DNA from: Trema orientale
Taxonomy: Eukaryota; Streptophyta; Magnoliopsida; Rosales; Cannabaceae
Assembly: GCA_002914845.1 (NCBI GenBank)
Contig: JXTC01000154.1
Location: 59,606 to 123,605 of the forward strand
DNA length: 64,000 nt
Direction of reading: 5' to 3'
This document shows positions 12,811 through 24,260 of the stretch, piece after piece. The position numbers and the translations under genes were made by a program. The notes beneath the pieces were generated by a model. It ran no database searches. It saw only the letters and a program-made list of their open reading frames with translations, and was not told where the DNA came from. Position 1 is the stretch's first letter. Every line of letters begins with the position of its first letter.

Positions 12811-13388
12811 TAGGGCTGGCAATTCGTGTTATCGTGTCGTGTTCGGATCGACACGATTACGACACGACTTGATACCACCTAACCCGAACACGACACGATT
12901 AATAAACGTGTCAAAAATTTAAACTCGAACACGACACGATTAATACACGTGTAACACGACACGACACGTGTAACCCGTTTAATAAACGTGTCATGTGTCA
13001 TATTATGACCCGTTTAACACGATTATTCAAAATTGACACGATTATTCTAATTTAAGACGATTATAACTACTTAATTTAATTTTACTCCTATAAATATGCT
13101 TATAATTAATTAAAATCACGTTTAATATATTAAAATATTAATAAATGTGTCGTATTAGTGTCGTGTTGACACGACACGAAAATGACATGAAAACGACACG
13201 TTTAATTAAACGGGTTATACGGGTCATTTTCGGGTTAAGCGGGTTGACCCGAAACCCACCCGTTTATTATACGTGTTACACGTGTCAACCCGAAATTGAC
13301 ACGAAAACTAAATGGGTCACCCAAACCCGTTTATTTCGTGTCGTTTTCGAGTCGTATTGTCGTGTCGTGTAGAAAATTGCCAGCCCTA
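12811..13388 (+). mobile_element. hAT-type MITE, intact copy, 8-bp target duplication
   Basis: This is a 578-bp element. The left terminus is TAGGGCTGGCAATT and the right terminus is AATTGCCAGCCCTA, a perfect 14-bp inverted repeat. The 8-bp duplication ATTTGGGG is exact at 12803-12810 and 13389-13396, which is diagnostic of the hAT superfamily. The interior is densely packed with short CGTGTCGTGT / ACACGACACG and ACCCGTTTAA motifs in both orientations. There is no transposase, so it must be mobilised in trans if at all. Related copies lie at 132-606 and 54153-54534. Confidence 0.93.
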
Positions 13389-13396
13389 ATTTGGGG

Positions 13397-14542
13397 CAAT
13401 ATGTTTATTCTTACCCTAGTTTTTTTGTTTTTCTTTTTCCCTTTGTTTTTAATTTTCTTTTTCAAATACTCTCCCGTGTGCCCCCACTAGTATTATTATT
13501 ACTAATTTTTTAGGTTTTGGCATGTTTGCCTCATAATTCTTTTCAAATTGGTGATGTGGTTCCCAGAAAGAAGATTTGCAATCAGGTCATTCAATTTACA
13601 AAATAGTGGCAAACAACTCCAACAAGTCAATGGCTGATAAATTTTTTTTTGCAGGATTGAGCTGTGCAAGCCATTTGCAGCGTTTTTGGATAGTAAAATC
13701 AATAATTTTTCGCCAGCCCTCATTCCCAAAAATAAAAAATTTAAACTTTAGATTTCAAATTTATTCAAAGTTAAATAGGATTAATGCTAATATATAGTTA
13801 ATTAAAAAAAAGATGAAGAACTAACTAATAAGATATCTCTTAAAAAAAAAACAACCTAATCAAATATATTAGTTTCTTCTGCTCACTTTAAATCACACGG
13901 TTTGAGAATGTGGTTTGAGAATAATCATGAACCACATGTGCGGTTTAGCCGGTTGCAAACCGCAACGTTAATGACTGTCAAATTTTGGATAGAACTGTGC
14001 ATGTTCAAGTCACGTGCTTCGCTCTTAGAGGTTAAAATCAGTCATTCACTAGCAATCATTGGAAAATTCAAATTTAAACAAAGAATAACTCTAATTTATA
14101 GTTAATAAGAAGAAAAGAAAGAAGATGAAAAATTAGCCAATCAAATAGATTTTCCACGTTTTCTACTATCCGCTTTTAGGAAATGTATTCTCCATGATGG
14201 TCAACCTTCATCATCGCTTGGATGATTGAAAAAGACAAAAATAAATCTTTGCTTGTGTCTTTCTATTCTGTTTTCTCTTGGAAGGGAGTAGCTTAAAATA
14301 ACATATGTATCCAAAAAAATATATTTATATATAAAGATTATAAATAATAATAATAACTAATAAAAACCCAACCTAGGTAAAGTGAAAAGTGGAGTGGCCT
14401 TTCCGGCAAAGGGGGGGAAGTACTGGCTATTATTTTTTGTTTCAAATTTGATGTCGTGGTCAGACCCTCGCATGCAGATACTTGAGCAAATCCGGCCACT
14501 TCCATGCAGATTCAAGATCCTGTAAAACCTGAGAGCCGTGAA
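13397..14542. other. Intergenic and 3' flank of the CTPA gene
   Basis: Contains T-rich sequence and a weak direct repeat (about 13740-13840 against 14060-14145: AAATTC/AAATTT tracts followed by ATAGTTAAT and AAGATGAA). The part nearest 14543 is the probable 3' UTR of the minus-strand protease gene. No independent gene was seen. Confidence 0.5.
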
Positions 14543-17500
14543 CTACCCTTGCTGAACATATTTGCACCGGGAAAGTCGCTGCTCGACGTCACGCCAAGCT
14601 GCAGATAAAGAGGGTTCTTTAATTAAATGATGTCATACCATTTTACACTTCAAAAACAGTGAAGATTTCTACCTGGAAAATTATGATAATCAGGTTCTAT
14701 TCCATTGCCATTTATGTCCTTATGATTTGGTGTGACATACTTCCCAACAGTGACAACTACACCAGATCCATTATGAAGTTCAAATACAGATTGAATCAAA
14801 CCCTGTTAGCAGCATTGGGCATACCTTCAGTATGAAAGATCTTAAAAAATAAATAAATAAATAAAAAGACCAGAACTGGGCATTGGGCAGTTGATTGGAT
14901 TGCTGCCTTTAAACTACACTTCAAATCAACTAGCTTGGGCAGTCGTATCACAACAGGGACACAGCGAGGAGTTTACAGGGGCAAACTGTACTCTAAGCTA
15001 GATCCACTAAAGTATAGAACTAAAATATCTACCCACAACCATGAAAGGGTATGTTTAGACTCATTATGAAAGAAACTTGCCACATCAAAGTTTGTGGCGT
15101 TTAAGTAAAATAAGGATTCTAGATGGACCAGGCTCTAAAGCACAAGCATTCACAACAGACTATGAAGACCACTATGAAACAGTATAAAAATTCTAAATGG
15201 TAAAAGAAATGATCAACTATTTGGACCTTGCCAAATGTCTTTTCACCCACAAGAACAGCTCTGCAATTGTCATGTAACGCAGAAGCAACCTGCAAAGAGA
15301 ACCACTGCTACTTTTAATACTACAGAAAGACGCCAAAGCAATTTAGTATTGTTGGTAAATTAAGCCACTTACAATTTCACTAGCACTAGCAGTATTGTTG
15401 TTCACTAAAACCTGCATTAGAATGAACATGAGCCTTGTCATAAACTAAGCAGGTAACCTACATTGTGACAATTCCTAATTAGTTAGCGCAGAAGATCTAA
15501 GAAATCAATGCTGTGAAAAAAAAAAATCCAACGCATCAGAATATAATTCTGAGTTTGCATGAGAAGTTGAAGAGGTTCCCTAATCAAGTTTTGTTTTCTT
15601 AAATTACTTCTGATAAGAGAACAGGTTGTTTGTTTCTGAGACATAGCATACAATTAGAGGAGCTTTAGTCAACGGCGCAATATCTGCAACAATAGTTTGT
15701 TGGTACTGGGGATCCCTTCCAACAGTGTAGATCACCTGTTATAATCATCAAATATAAATAAACTACATCGACAGAGTTGGTGTGAACCACTTATAAACTA
15801 TAGACAATAAAGAGGCATTTTTAGAGTAGCTGATCTTTCCACATAACATAATCTTTCCCTAGAAAAGGCAAAAGAGCAGCTATATTGTTGTCCCAACTCT
15901 TATGGGATTCAGTAATGGGAATTTTGTTTTTCACAGCAAGCAAACAGACACTGTATGCATTACAAGTTGAAGAAAAGAAAAGGTAGGGTAAAGAAATATT
16001 AATCAATACGTCTTTAGTATAAGTATTCATCATCAATTATAATTACCACAAGTCTCCTTTCATATTATCAGTCCGATCGTACAGGACTTAAGACATGACA
16101 AGTGTATTCATAAATGTTTTAATCACCCATCATAAACAACATACAAGCCAGCTACATTTAGGAACTATGTAGCAGGGAGAAAACATAACATATTCTTGTC
16201 TGCACACAAGACGAAGAAACAGAACTAATATATCTTAAAGTGTTAAATCTCTTAAAAATCAACTTACAGTATCGCCTTGATTTAGAAAGAGCTTGGCGAT
16301 TTCTATTCCAGCCTGAAATTTTCCGAGATATAGAATCAGATAGACTAAATTACAAATTTAATTGTAACTAAGTACAAAAATTAACGTGCAGATGTAATTC
16401 TTTCTGCAGAGAAAGGATCCAGAAACTTCTAGAAATTTTTGGCAAAGGGTTGTCTCTCCTCTTGTAACTTATTCGTGCATGTCAAAAGGGTACAGAGAGA
16501 AACAGTCTAAGTTCATTCTTACTTCATAACATTGTAAAGACTTGACTTTCTTGAATAAAGGAATGACAATTTTCAAACATAAATATTAACTCAAAGTCAA
16601 TAATAGGGGGGTGAATTAATTTATCATACAAACCTGTACAAGTCCACCAAGATTATCTCTAAGATCCAGAATGAAATATGACGCACCCATATTTTGAAGT
16701 CGTTTCATGGCTGCAATAGACTCTACTTTAATCTAACCATAAAAGAAAAAAACACCACATAAATCTAGATCTAAAAAGAATGAAGATTCCCTTTATGAAT
16801 GTGACTGAGCTAAAGACATAAAGTATAAGCATCCAAGCAAGTATATACTAAATGTTCAGAAAACAAATAACAAAGGAGAAAATTTGCCACTAAATTCGAG
16901 TTGTTTAGAGAATTTCAACAAGACTATAAGTTTGAATTTAAGAAAAATGTGCATAAAAGAAATCTATCTCATTCAAGAATCTGCCGAAGAACTACTTTTT
17001 CCCACTGCATATTTACATTATAAGGGTACAAGTTTAAAAAGCACATTATTCTCATCATACTGCCTGGGAAACATATATGCCTAATAAATTTCTTCAGTCC
17101 TTCTATATACGCTGATATCCAAAGACTGGAACATTGTAAGAAGAAAAACATGCTTTTTTTCCTCAGAAAATTTATAAATAAGAGCATGAAGCCAAATAAT
17201 TAGATATATGAGTAGAATATACAAGAATCATTAAGTTGTGTTACCAATGGCCAAATCTTTTCTTGCCAATGCATTAAACTCTTTTAAGCGCATGTAGCCA
17301 ACCGATGTGCTGCCGTTTTCCATTTGTTCAACCCGATAAAACACTGAGGTCCGAGCAACAACTTGTCTCTCAATTAGTACAGATTGAATAGGCCCACAAT
17401 TTCCATGCTTCACCTAAAGTAACAATGTTTTATTCTAAAGGAGAAACAAAAAGATAACACAGAAATACTCTAAAACAAGAGGTTTTAGAATGATAACCCT

Positions 17501-19551
17501 CTTCTTTTGGTACAGAAGGCAATGACTTTGTACCAAATAGAATCACAACCTTGAGGGTAACAGATGTTTCATTCGGGCCTTGTATAGAAGATAAAACTTC
17601 GAACGCCGATTTTCCTGTCACATCCGTTCCATTAACAGCTAATACTTCATCCCCCTACCAAAGAAAGAGTGGTAACCTCTTAGACATACTAATTTACACA
17701 AAATAATAATCAATAGCATGGATACTATATTGTGAATAATTTCTGATAAGTCATTAAAACAAACAAACAGTAGATTGATAAGTAATGATTGAGTCAGAAA
17801 AAAAATTAGGAAGTGGAAGGGGGTGTGATGGAAGAAATTGAAGAGGAAAAACATGGAGCTGTTTTGGTGGATCAAGGATGAATAGATAAGAGTAACAGAA
17901 ACCATCTAAACTGTAAAAGATATGCATGGTATAACTACAAAATAATGTATTTCCTATGTTTTGGGGGTATATAAACAGCATAATTCTTTCCATAAAAAAA
18001 AAATGGCCTGCGTTACCATCCTTTGTGAAACATAACCAATCTATTCATAAACAAGTAGAGACTGTGTGACGGGTCTAAAATTCTAAATAAACGTTGATTT
18101 TAAAAAAGGGGAAGAAGAAGCCATCGGCACATTTTGTCTTTACATCTACCTGTCTCACACCAGCAGAATGAGCAGGACCATCCAATACGAGACCCAGTAT
18201 CTTCAATTTCATTCTACCATTTTCATCCGGGACTTCCTTGATGTTTATTCCAATACCACTCAAGTCATACCTTGCCATTTTGGAGAACTTTCAACGATGA
18301 CAAAAGCAGAAGATATGCCATGAAAAGAAGAACACTGTAAAGCTTGTAACTGAAAATGGCATGTTTACATAAGGAATATGAGTCACCAACTATACAATTT
18401 AATTTAAGGATTATCAAAACTTGGGGGAGACAAAATTATTCATATCGAGAAATTAAACGATATGTTATGTGGAAGCCAGTGCAAATTAGGCCATGTATAC
18501 TAATTTGTGATGGGAATGAAAATAAGGTAAGTGTTTTCTTTCCTATTCATTCATATGTTTATTTATCTCTTCTATAGTGAATATCTCGCATAATTAGTGA
18601 AACTGGAAAATAATAACTCAATTTTCTGTTCATTCTCATTTCCTTTCCAAAACCTTTCCCATTATGCTTCTTTTCATTACAGGTTAGTAACCGTGCCCGT
18701 ATGTTAAAAGGAAACTGAAATAAGAAAACAGTGTAACCAAAAGTAAATGAAACATCAAAAGACTGCTATATATAACCCAACAAAAACACACACACACTCT
18801 AGTCTTTGGTACCTGGTCAGGAGAAAGAAATCGTGTGTAAGGATCACCCAAGCTGGCCAACATACGCTTGATTATATCATGAGCTTTTGATCTTGACTGG
18901 ATTGAAGAACTCCTTATATCTTCCTTCTTCCGCTGAAACAAAACCCATCAAGAGTTAAGAGTTGGGCATTTCAAACTAAACAAAATCCAATACCCAATAC
19001 ACCCCAAATATGAAAAATCGAACTCTTTTTTTTTTTTTTTCAAAAAAATAAACTTTTATGATTTGGGTATATGTCAAAGAAAACAAAACCCAATACCCAA
19101 TCCATCCCAAGTGTAAAAGAATTGAACCTTTAATTAATTTTATTTTTCGGAAATTGAGACTATAATTAAAGACCTGCCAAGTTTCAGGGGACCATCGACG
19201 GAGGCGACTGGTGTCAAGGAAGCTGTCATTGACGATTTCCCAAGCTTCCTCCACAATTCCCTCATTGGTGACCACATCGGATTCAGGCCCCGAATCTTCG
19301 ACCAAATCTTCTTCTCGACAATACTCGGAAGAGGACGACAATGGAGATTGAAAGGAAGGAGATTCGAGGGCAAGAGAAGTTGAAGAAGGCGAAGAGGTAA
19401 GAAGGCCCAAGGAGAGAGCCCCAGACAGAATTCGAATTAGGGTTTTGTTGAGGTCGAAATTGGGGATCAGAAATGGAGGTGGCTTTGAGTTTGAGATGAT
19501 TTGAGAATGTTGAAGAAGTGGAATCGAGGTGTTGCAGAAGAGCAGCCTCAT
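14543..19551 (-). CDS. CTPA1: Carboxyl-terminal processing peptidase (CtpA, S41A), chloroplast lumen, 471 aa, 12 exons
   Basis: Exons in transcript order: 19174-19551, 18813-18932, 18150-18287, 17550-17654, 17245-17413, 16634-16722, 16268-16312, 15652-15735, 15373-15411, 15227-15289, 14673-14802, 14543-14598. All introns are GT-AG and phases join to 1416 nt ending in TAG. Residues 1 to about 63 look like a bipartite transit peptide: a Ser-rich start, then the hydrophobic span RILSGALSLGLL and a SLALES cleavage-like site. A PDZ domain follows (YDLSGIGINI to about residue 247, with PAHSAGVRQGDEV), then the S41 core. The catalytic Ser385 lies in NNNTASASEI and Lys410 in GEKTFGKG, 25 residues apart as in known D1 processing proteases. 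The family trims the C-terminus of the photosystem II D1 precursor in the thylakoid lumen. It resembles the Arabidopsis CTPA1 paralogue, so activity on D1 specifically is uncertain. The exon 6 acceptor was chosen to give KDLAIESIAAMKRLQ. Confidence 0.93.
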
Positions 19552-19652
19552 CTCATCTCATCTGGACTGTGAGGACGTTATGACGTGCTTTGGTTTGTTT
19601 AACTCACTTCGCGGGCCTTTCTAACCTTTTTTTAAAGTTTTATATATCAATT

Positions 19653-19654
<2 letters not shown>

Positions 19655-19685
<31 letters not shown>
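19655..19685. repeat. (GA)n microsatellite upstream of CTPA
   Basis: This uninterrupted GA tract lies about 105 bases upstream of the CTPA start codon and reads CT in the sense of that gene. Its position suggests the 5' leader or core promoter. Confidence 0.85.
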
Positions 19686-19688
<3 letters not shown>

Positions 19689-22188
19689 ATTTTGCTAGCA
19701 TCATTACCGTCCATCACTATCCAATTACTGTCCACAAGGGTCCTACCTTTGTCAACCACACCGAGATTGACGGTTCTGATTGCACAAGTTGTTTGTGCAG
19801 GCCAAAGCATGTTGAACTTCTATTTATATCAATTATGTAGTACATATGGATAGGATTGGATCAATTACTCTTTAAGGTAAAAATATATCTGATGCAAGGA
19901 AGCGTGGATTTCATCAATTTAATTTAATCCAATCCTTAATCTAATCCAATCCGCACATATGCAGATATCTGTATTTTACGGATTAGATTGAATTGATTCA
20001 AATAGATTCGATCGGATTATGCAACTTGAAAAATCGCAAATTTAAGTTTTAAATTAACAATGAGGTATTTTAGTTTTTACTAAAGCTTTTAAATTTGACA
20101 AACTCAATTTGTGAATAACATTTTAATTTACTTAAACTTCGAACCTTTGTCTTTAGGAAAATGATGTGCGATGATTAGAGAGTTTTTAGAGAACAAAACT
20201 TTTGTTAAAGAGAAGAACATTTACCGAAATAAGGTTTTGGAAAGCAATGGAACAAGAGGAAACCTTTTTAAGGTTATTAACTGAAGAACCCGTGTTGATT
20301 ATTGCCCATCGCTGAACCTAATTCCCAGACAAGGATTTCTCCAGTGCGTTTGGTATACAGGACTAATTGGATTGTAATAGATTGAATTGAGATAAATTTA
20401 ATAATATTTCATGTTTAGTGTGTTAATGGACTGGATTATATTAGGATTGTTATTATAATGTAGGACCCACTTTTTATTAGAATGTATAATAAATTTGTTT
20501 TAGATTAATTTAAATCTTAAAAAAAATAAAAAGTATTCTTAATATGGGACTCACCAGCTTATTAGGAATTTGGAATGGATGTGGGTCCTATCACTATTGA
20601 GTGTAGGATTATTAATCTCATACTTTTGAATGAGATTAATTATCTCACTCACATAGTCTATTTTAAGGTTGTAGATTATTTATCACACTCCCAAATTGGC
20701 ATCAAACATGGGTCTAAGATAAATAATCTCAATTTCAATCTCGTACTAAACAAGGTCTATGGGGCAACATATTTTTCGGATCCTATTGGAATATTCTAGG
20801 CATTCATTCTCTTGTAGGCCATGAATCTGAGTGTTTGGAAGAATACTAGAATAAGGTTCCTCATTCCAGTGCATAATTGTTATCGAATGATTTGGAGGAA
20901 ATTATAAGGTCAACAAATCATTTACCTCATGGATTATTTATAATGTATGAGTATTTATATTCTAAGTGAAATATTTTAAAGCTCCACGACTAAGAAATAA
21001 TAAAGAATTATTCACATAAAGGTACTATACATAGTAGAAATAAATCTTTATCAAATCTCAACTTGTTCACAACCTCTAAGAAGAAATAAATCTTTATCTA
21101 ATCTCAACTTGTTCACAATATCTGAGATAAAAGTTGGACATTTTATCTCGATAAAGATTGTATGCTCTTTCTATTTCAACCGAGGATAGTGAGTTTGAAA
21201 TTACCAAAGTTTTGATTAACAGAAAACCTAGTATATGTTAGATATATGAACTACACCAAATGAAATATGATTATATAAGTACCATTATTAAAGTCATATA
21301 TTCAAATTTCAATAATTAAGAATATCTATCTCAATCATAAAATAAATGATGTATATTCATAAGTTCCATTATTTAAGCTATTGACGAGTGTGGCCTAAAA
21401 GAGATGGTTCTCAATAGCTTGATAATATATATACTTTTTATGAATTTGTACAACATATATATAGATACGAAAATAATGACTCTTTTAATTGAAAGTAAAT
21501 ATAACCATATTTAGCTATGAATACTTAGATAATTAATCTTAGATAATCAACCTTATTTGTCTGGTCATGAGGTTGATGCTTTCCATCATGACGATGAGCA
21601 TCAAGGACTTGATGTCGTCGAGGCAACCCCTAAATCCTGGTAGAGAAGATTCCATGGCGTGGAATGGGTTATGGTGGTGGAGGAGGAGCTTGGTAACAAA
21701 TCGGCATCATTTGAGAGCTCCAATGTCTGGAGGCGATGGCCGGCACTGACGGTACTAGCAATTGCGGTGGTTATTTATCATGAGGAGGCGGTTTTGTTGG
21801 GAAATATGGTATTTTGGGATTTGTTGGAATAGATGATAATTTAAATAGTTTTACTTATGTGACATGACGTTGAGATTTACTTATGATAAAATTTATGAAT
21901 GACACCTTTTTTATATCACTAGTAGACCCTGAGACTCAGAGTAAAACCCAAGAATTGGAGGTAATAGCCATTTTTTATTTTCTTTCGAGAGAGAGTTAAA
22001 TCCATTGTATATATGATTATTAATAGATATACAGTTTTGAAAGGTTTTTTAATGTACATAAAGTACCTCTCTGAAAGCAAATGCAACAAATGCACTATAC
22101 ACGTAACATATATAAATACAGGTCATAATCCATTAGGTTTTTTTTTTAATAGGTGTATATATATATATTTATATTTATATATATCTAA
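19686..22188. other. Intergenic between CTPA and X8 genes, part 1
   Basis: AT-rich non-coding DNA. It contains the foldback at 20346-20756. A short G+C-richer patch at about 21560-21800 has an open frame (start near 21567) with no recognisable protein similarity. Confidence 0.5.
20346..20756. mobile_element. Diverged foldback element with GTTTGGTA-type ends
   Basis: The left end (GCGTTTGGTATACAGGACTA) pairs imperfectly with the reverse complement of the right end (CCTTGTTTAGTACGAGATTG), and both continue into GAT(T)GAA-TTGAGAT-A blocks. The interior carries further paired GAGATTAAT segments. There is no ORF and no certain target duplication. This is an inference from paired ends only. Confidence 0.45.
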
Positions 22189-22405
22189 TATAGAGAGTTA
22201 GTACAATAGGTATTTTTTTTAATTCACTATCGACAGATATATCAATTTTGACCATTAAATTTCAATCTAACAGCTATAATTAATTATATTAGAACAAGTT
22301 TCAATTTGAATTAAATAATAGTATTTATATTTGTAATCGTTAGATTTGATATACCTACCAATAATGAAAAAAAAAAAAAAAATTCTATTGTACTAGTTCC
22401 CATAT
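22189..22405. mobile_element. MITE-like element with TAGTACAATAG termini
   Basis: The left terminus contains AGTTAGTACAATAGGTATTT. The reverse complement of the right terminus contains AACTAGTACAATAGAATTTT, and both continue into TATC(A)-A-TTT segments for about 60 bp at roughly 70% identity. The flanks are TA-rich, which blurs the exact ends. Confidence 0.6.
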
Positions 22406-22517
22406 ATGTATATGTAACGTGTATACTCTTTTTTATGTTTTCCCTTTTTCTTTATATTTTTAACAAGTTTGTTGGTTGTTGAATCCTATCTTAAAGGTTA
22501 AAGTAAGAATTGCCAAC

Positions 22518-22674
22518 TGGGGCTAGCTCAGTTGGTCCAAGGTTTGAGGGTTGTGTGTGTGTGTTTGGGAGGGTCAGAGGTTCAAACCTTGGTAGTGTGT
22601 GTGTCATTTTCGTTTAATTTGTAGTAAGTGGTGGTCATTAATTAAGCCCCACTTTTATAAAAAAAAAAAAAAAA
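22518..22674 (+). mobile_element. tRNA-derived SINE, copy 1
   Basis: The 5' part resembles a tRNA with pol III promoter boxes: box A TAGCTCAGTTGG at 22524-22535 and box B GGTTCAAACC at 22579-22588. A GT-rich insert lies between them. A tRNA-unrelated body (AATTTGTAGTAAGTGGTGGT) and a 3' poly(A) tail follow. The 16-bp direct repeat GGTTAAAGTAAGAATT flanks it at 22496-22511 and 22675-22690, with six extra bases at the 5' side. It is about 85-90% identical to the copy at 60199-60360. Confidence 0.93.
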
Positions 22675-22690
22675 GGTTAAAGTAAGAATT

Positions 22691-24024
22691 AGGCTAATTT
22701 GAACTCGAAGCACAACATCGGAGAATCCAAAACAATAATACAACTGCTTTCGTTAACCAGTTGAGTTCAAATTTTTTATTTTAAAAAAAAGCGCAAAAGA
22801 TAACCGGTGAGTATTATTTTTCCCTTCTCATTATTATGGGAAATATCTTTAGTTCGGTGGCATTCTCTCATGACATTGTTTACATTTTCGGTGAATTGAG
22901 AAGTTTAGCAATCAAGTTCAATCGTTTTTTTTTTTTAATAAATGGCGAGACAGAGGAATTCTCCCATGTGGGCATGTCCAGGCTGAATCAAACGCATTTG
23001 AGAAGATAAATCTAATAGTTGGCTCTAAGATCCAACTTGTGCACATTACGCAAAGCTAGTTTTATCAGAAAGCTATGTGCTTCCTTTATTGACAAGTAAA
23101 TTGTTACTATTTCGGGTAACTGAGAAGGCTTTATGATTCAATTATACTCGGACTTGTGTTCCTTTTCTTTATTTATTTATTTATTTATTTTTTGCCTACT
23201 AGGTATCATCTTCTTTTGCTAATAGTTGGGCAGTTGTCAAATATTAAAAGCTGAAAGGATTTTTTTGTGGGGAAAATTACATGACGCCTCTTGTTTAATT
23301 CATACACGTATATAAACATATATGCAGTAATATAATCACAATAACAGCGACATTGTCAGCTGTGACACGGCATCAACCTGAAATATTTAAGCTAACACTC
23401 CCTTAAAAAAAAATATAAAATAAAAATAAAAAGACACTGAACCCACTCATTTAGTTAAATTTCACTTAAGTTTTATTTTGTACTTTTTCTATTAAAACAA
23501 CACTTGACTGTTAAAAATTAAAAAAATAAATAAATAAATACAGCAGTTTAAATGTCATTGATTCTTCAATATTCTTTTAGATCCAAGGGTGTAACTGTAA
23601 TTTCATTTTATTTTTTTGGTTTGACATAGATTAGAAGTATCAGTATAGTTATTCTTATTCCTCTCTTTGCAGGTGAAAAAAAAAAAACCCAGGGGACAAC
23701 ATTCTTGATTACAAACTGTGAGATTTAGCAAAGATAAAAATCCAGCCACTCCCATCTTTACCTTTTTGATTCAGTACCATAAAAACAGAGAACGAGGAGC
23801 ATAAAAAGACAAAAGGAAAATGCCACAACACCTATTGCATAATTAATAATCAATATCTGAACCCCAAATATCAGATTACAATCCCAACACATCACTGTTT
23901 AGCATTTCCCTTTTCATGCATGCTTTTTCCTCTTTATGCACCTTCTCTTGCTTGCACTTCCCAACTATCCAATTCCTCCTTTCTCAAGTTTTCTCATATT
24001 CTCAGCTTCTTCTCTCTTCTAACT

Positions 24025-24030
<6 letters not shown>
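22691..24030. other. Intergenic and upstream region of the X8 gene
   Basis: AT-rich DNA with poly(A/T) and ATTT repeats (for example 23169-23190). It probably contains the promoter of the X8 gene at its distal end. No gene was seen. Confidence 0.5.

Positions 24031-24059
<29 letters not shown>
24031..24059 (+). repeat. (TC)n tract upstream of the X8 gene
   Basis: This pure TC repeat lies about 200 bases before the start codon of the X8 gene, following a pyrimidine-rich stretch. It is of the type common in plant 5' leaders. Confidence 0.85.
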
Positions 24060-24062
<3 letters not shown>

Positions 24063-24260
24063 CAAAGAAAGCTATGATTCCTAAAGAATTATATTTAATA
24101 AATGGCTTGAGAAATAAAGATAAAAAACTCTTCTTTGAAATAATACCATTGGTGCTTCCCTTATTTAGTTATATCTTAGCTTCTTCATCATAGTTCTAAA
24201 CCCCCAAGAAGAAAATAATTAAAATCCTGTACCAAGTTATAGAAGAAGCAGCTTCAAGAG

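Noticed and set aside
16722-16736. Upstream acceptor for CTPA exon 6
   Set aside because: It would place an in-frame TAA directly after the splice. The acceptor at 16723-16724 restores the conserved reading frame.
21560-21800. G+C-richer patch with a 60-residue frame as a small gene
   Set aside because: No splice partners, no similarity recognised, and surrounding DNA is repetitive; possibly a gene fragment but unsupported.
22524-22588. A tRNA gene suggested by TAGCTCAGTTGG and GGTTCAAACC
   Set aside because: The boxes are separated by a GT repeat, no cloverleaf can be formed, and the unit has a poly(A) tail and target duplications. It is a SINE, as is the copy at 60199.
23000-24000. CRISPR array or prokaryotic-type operon structures anywhere in the window
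   Set aside because: No regularly spaced repeats were seen, and the genes are intron-rich and eukaryotic throughout.
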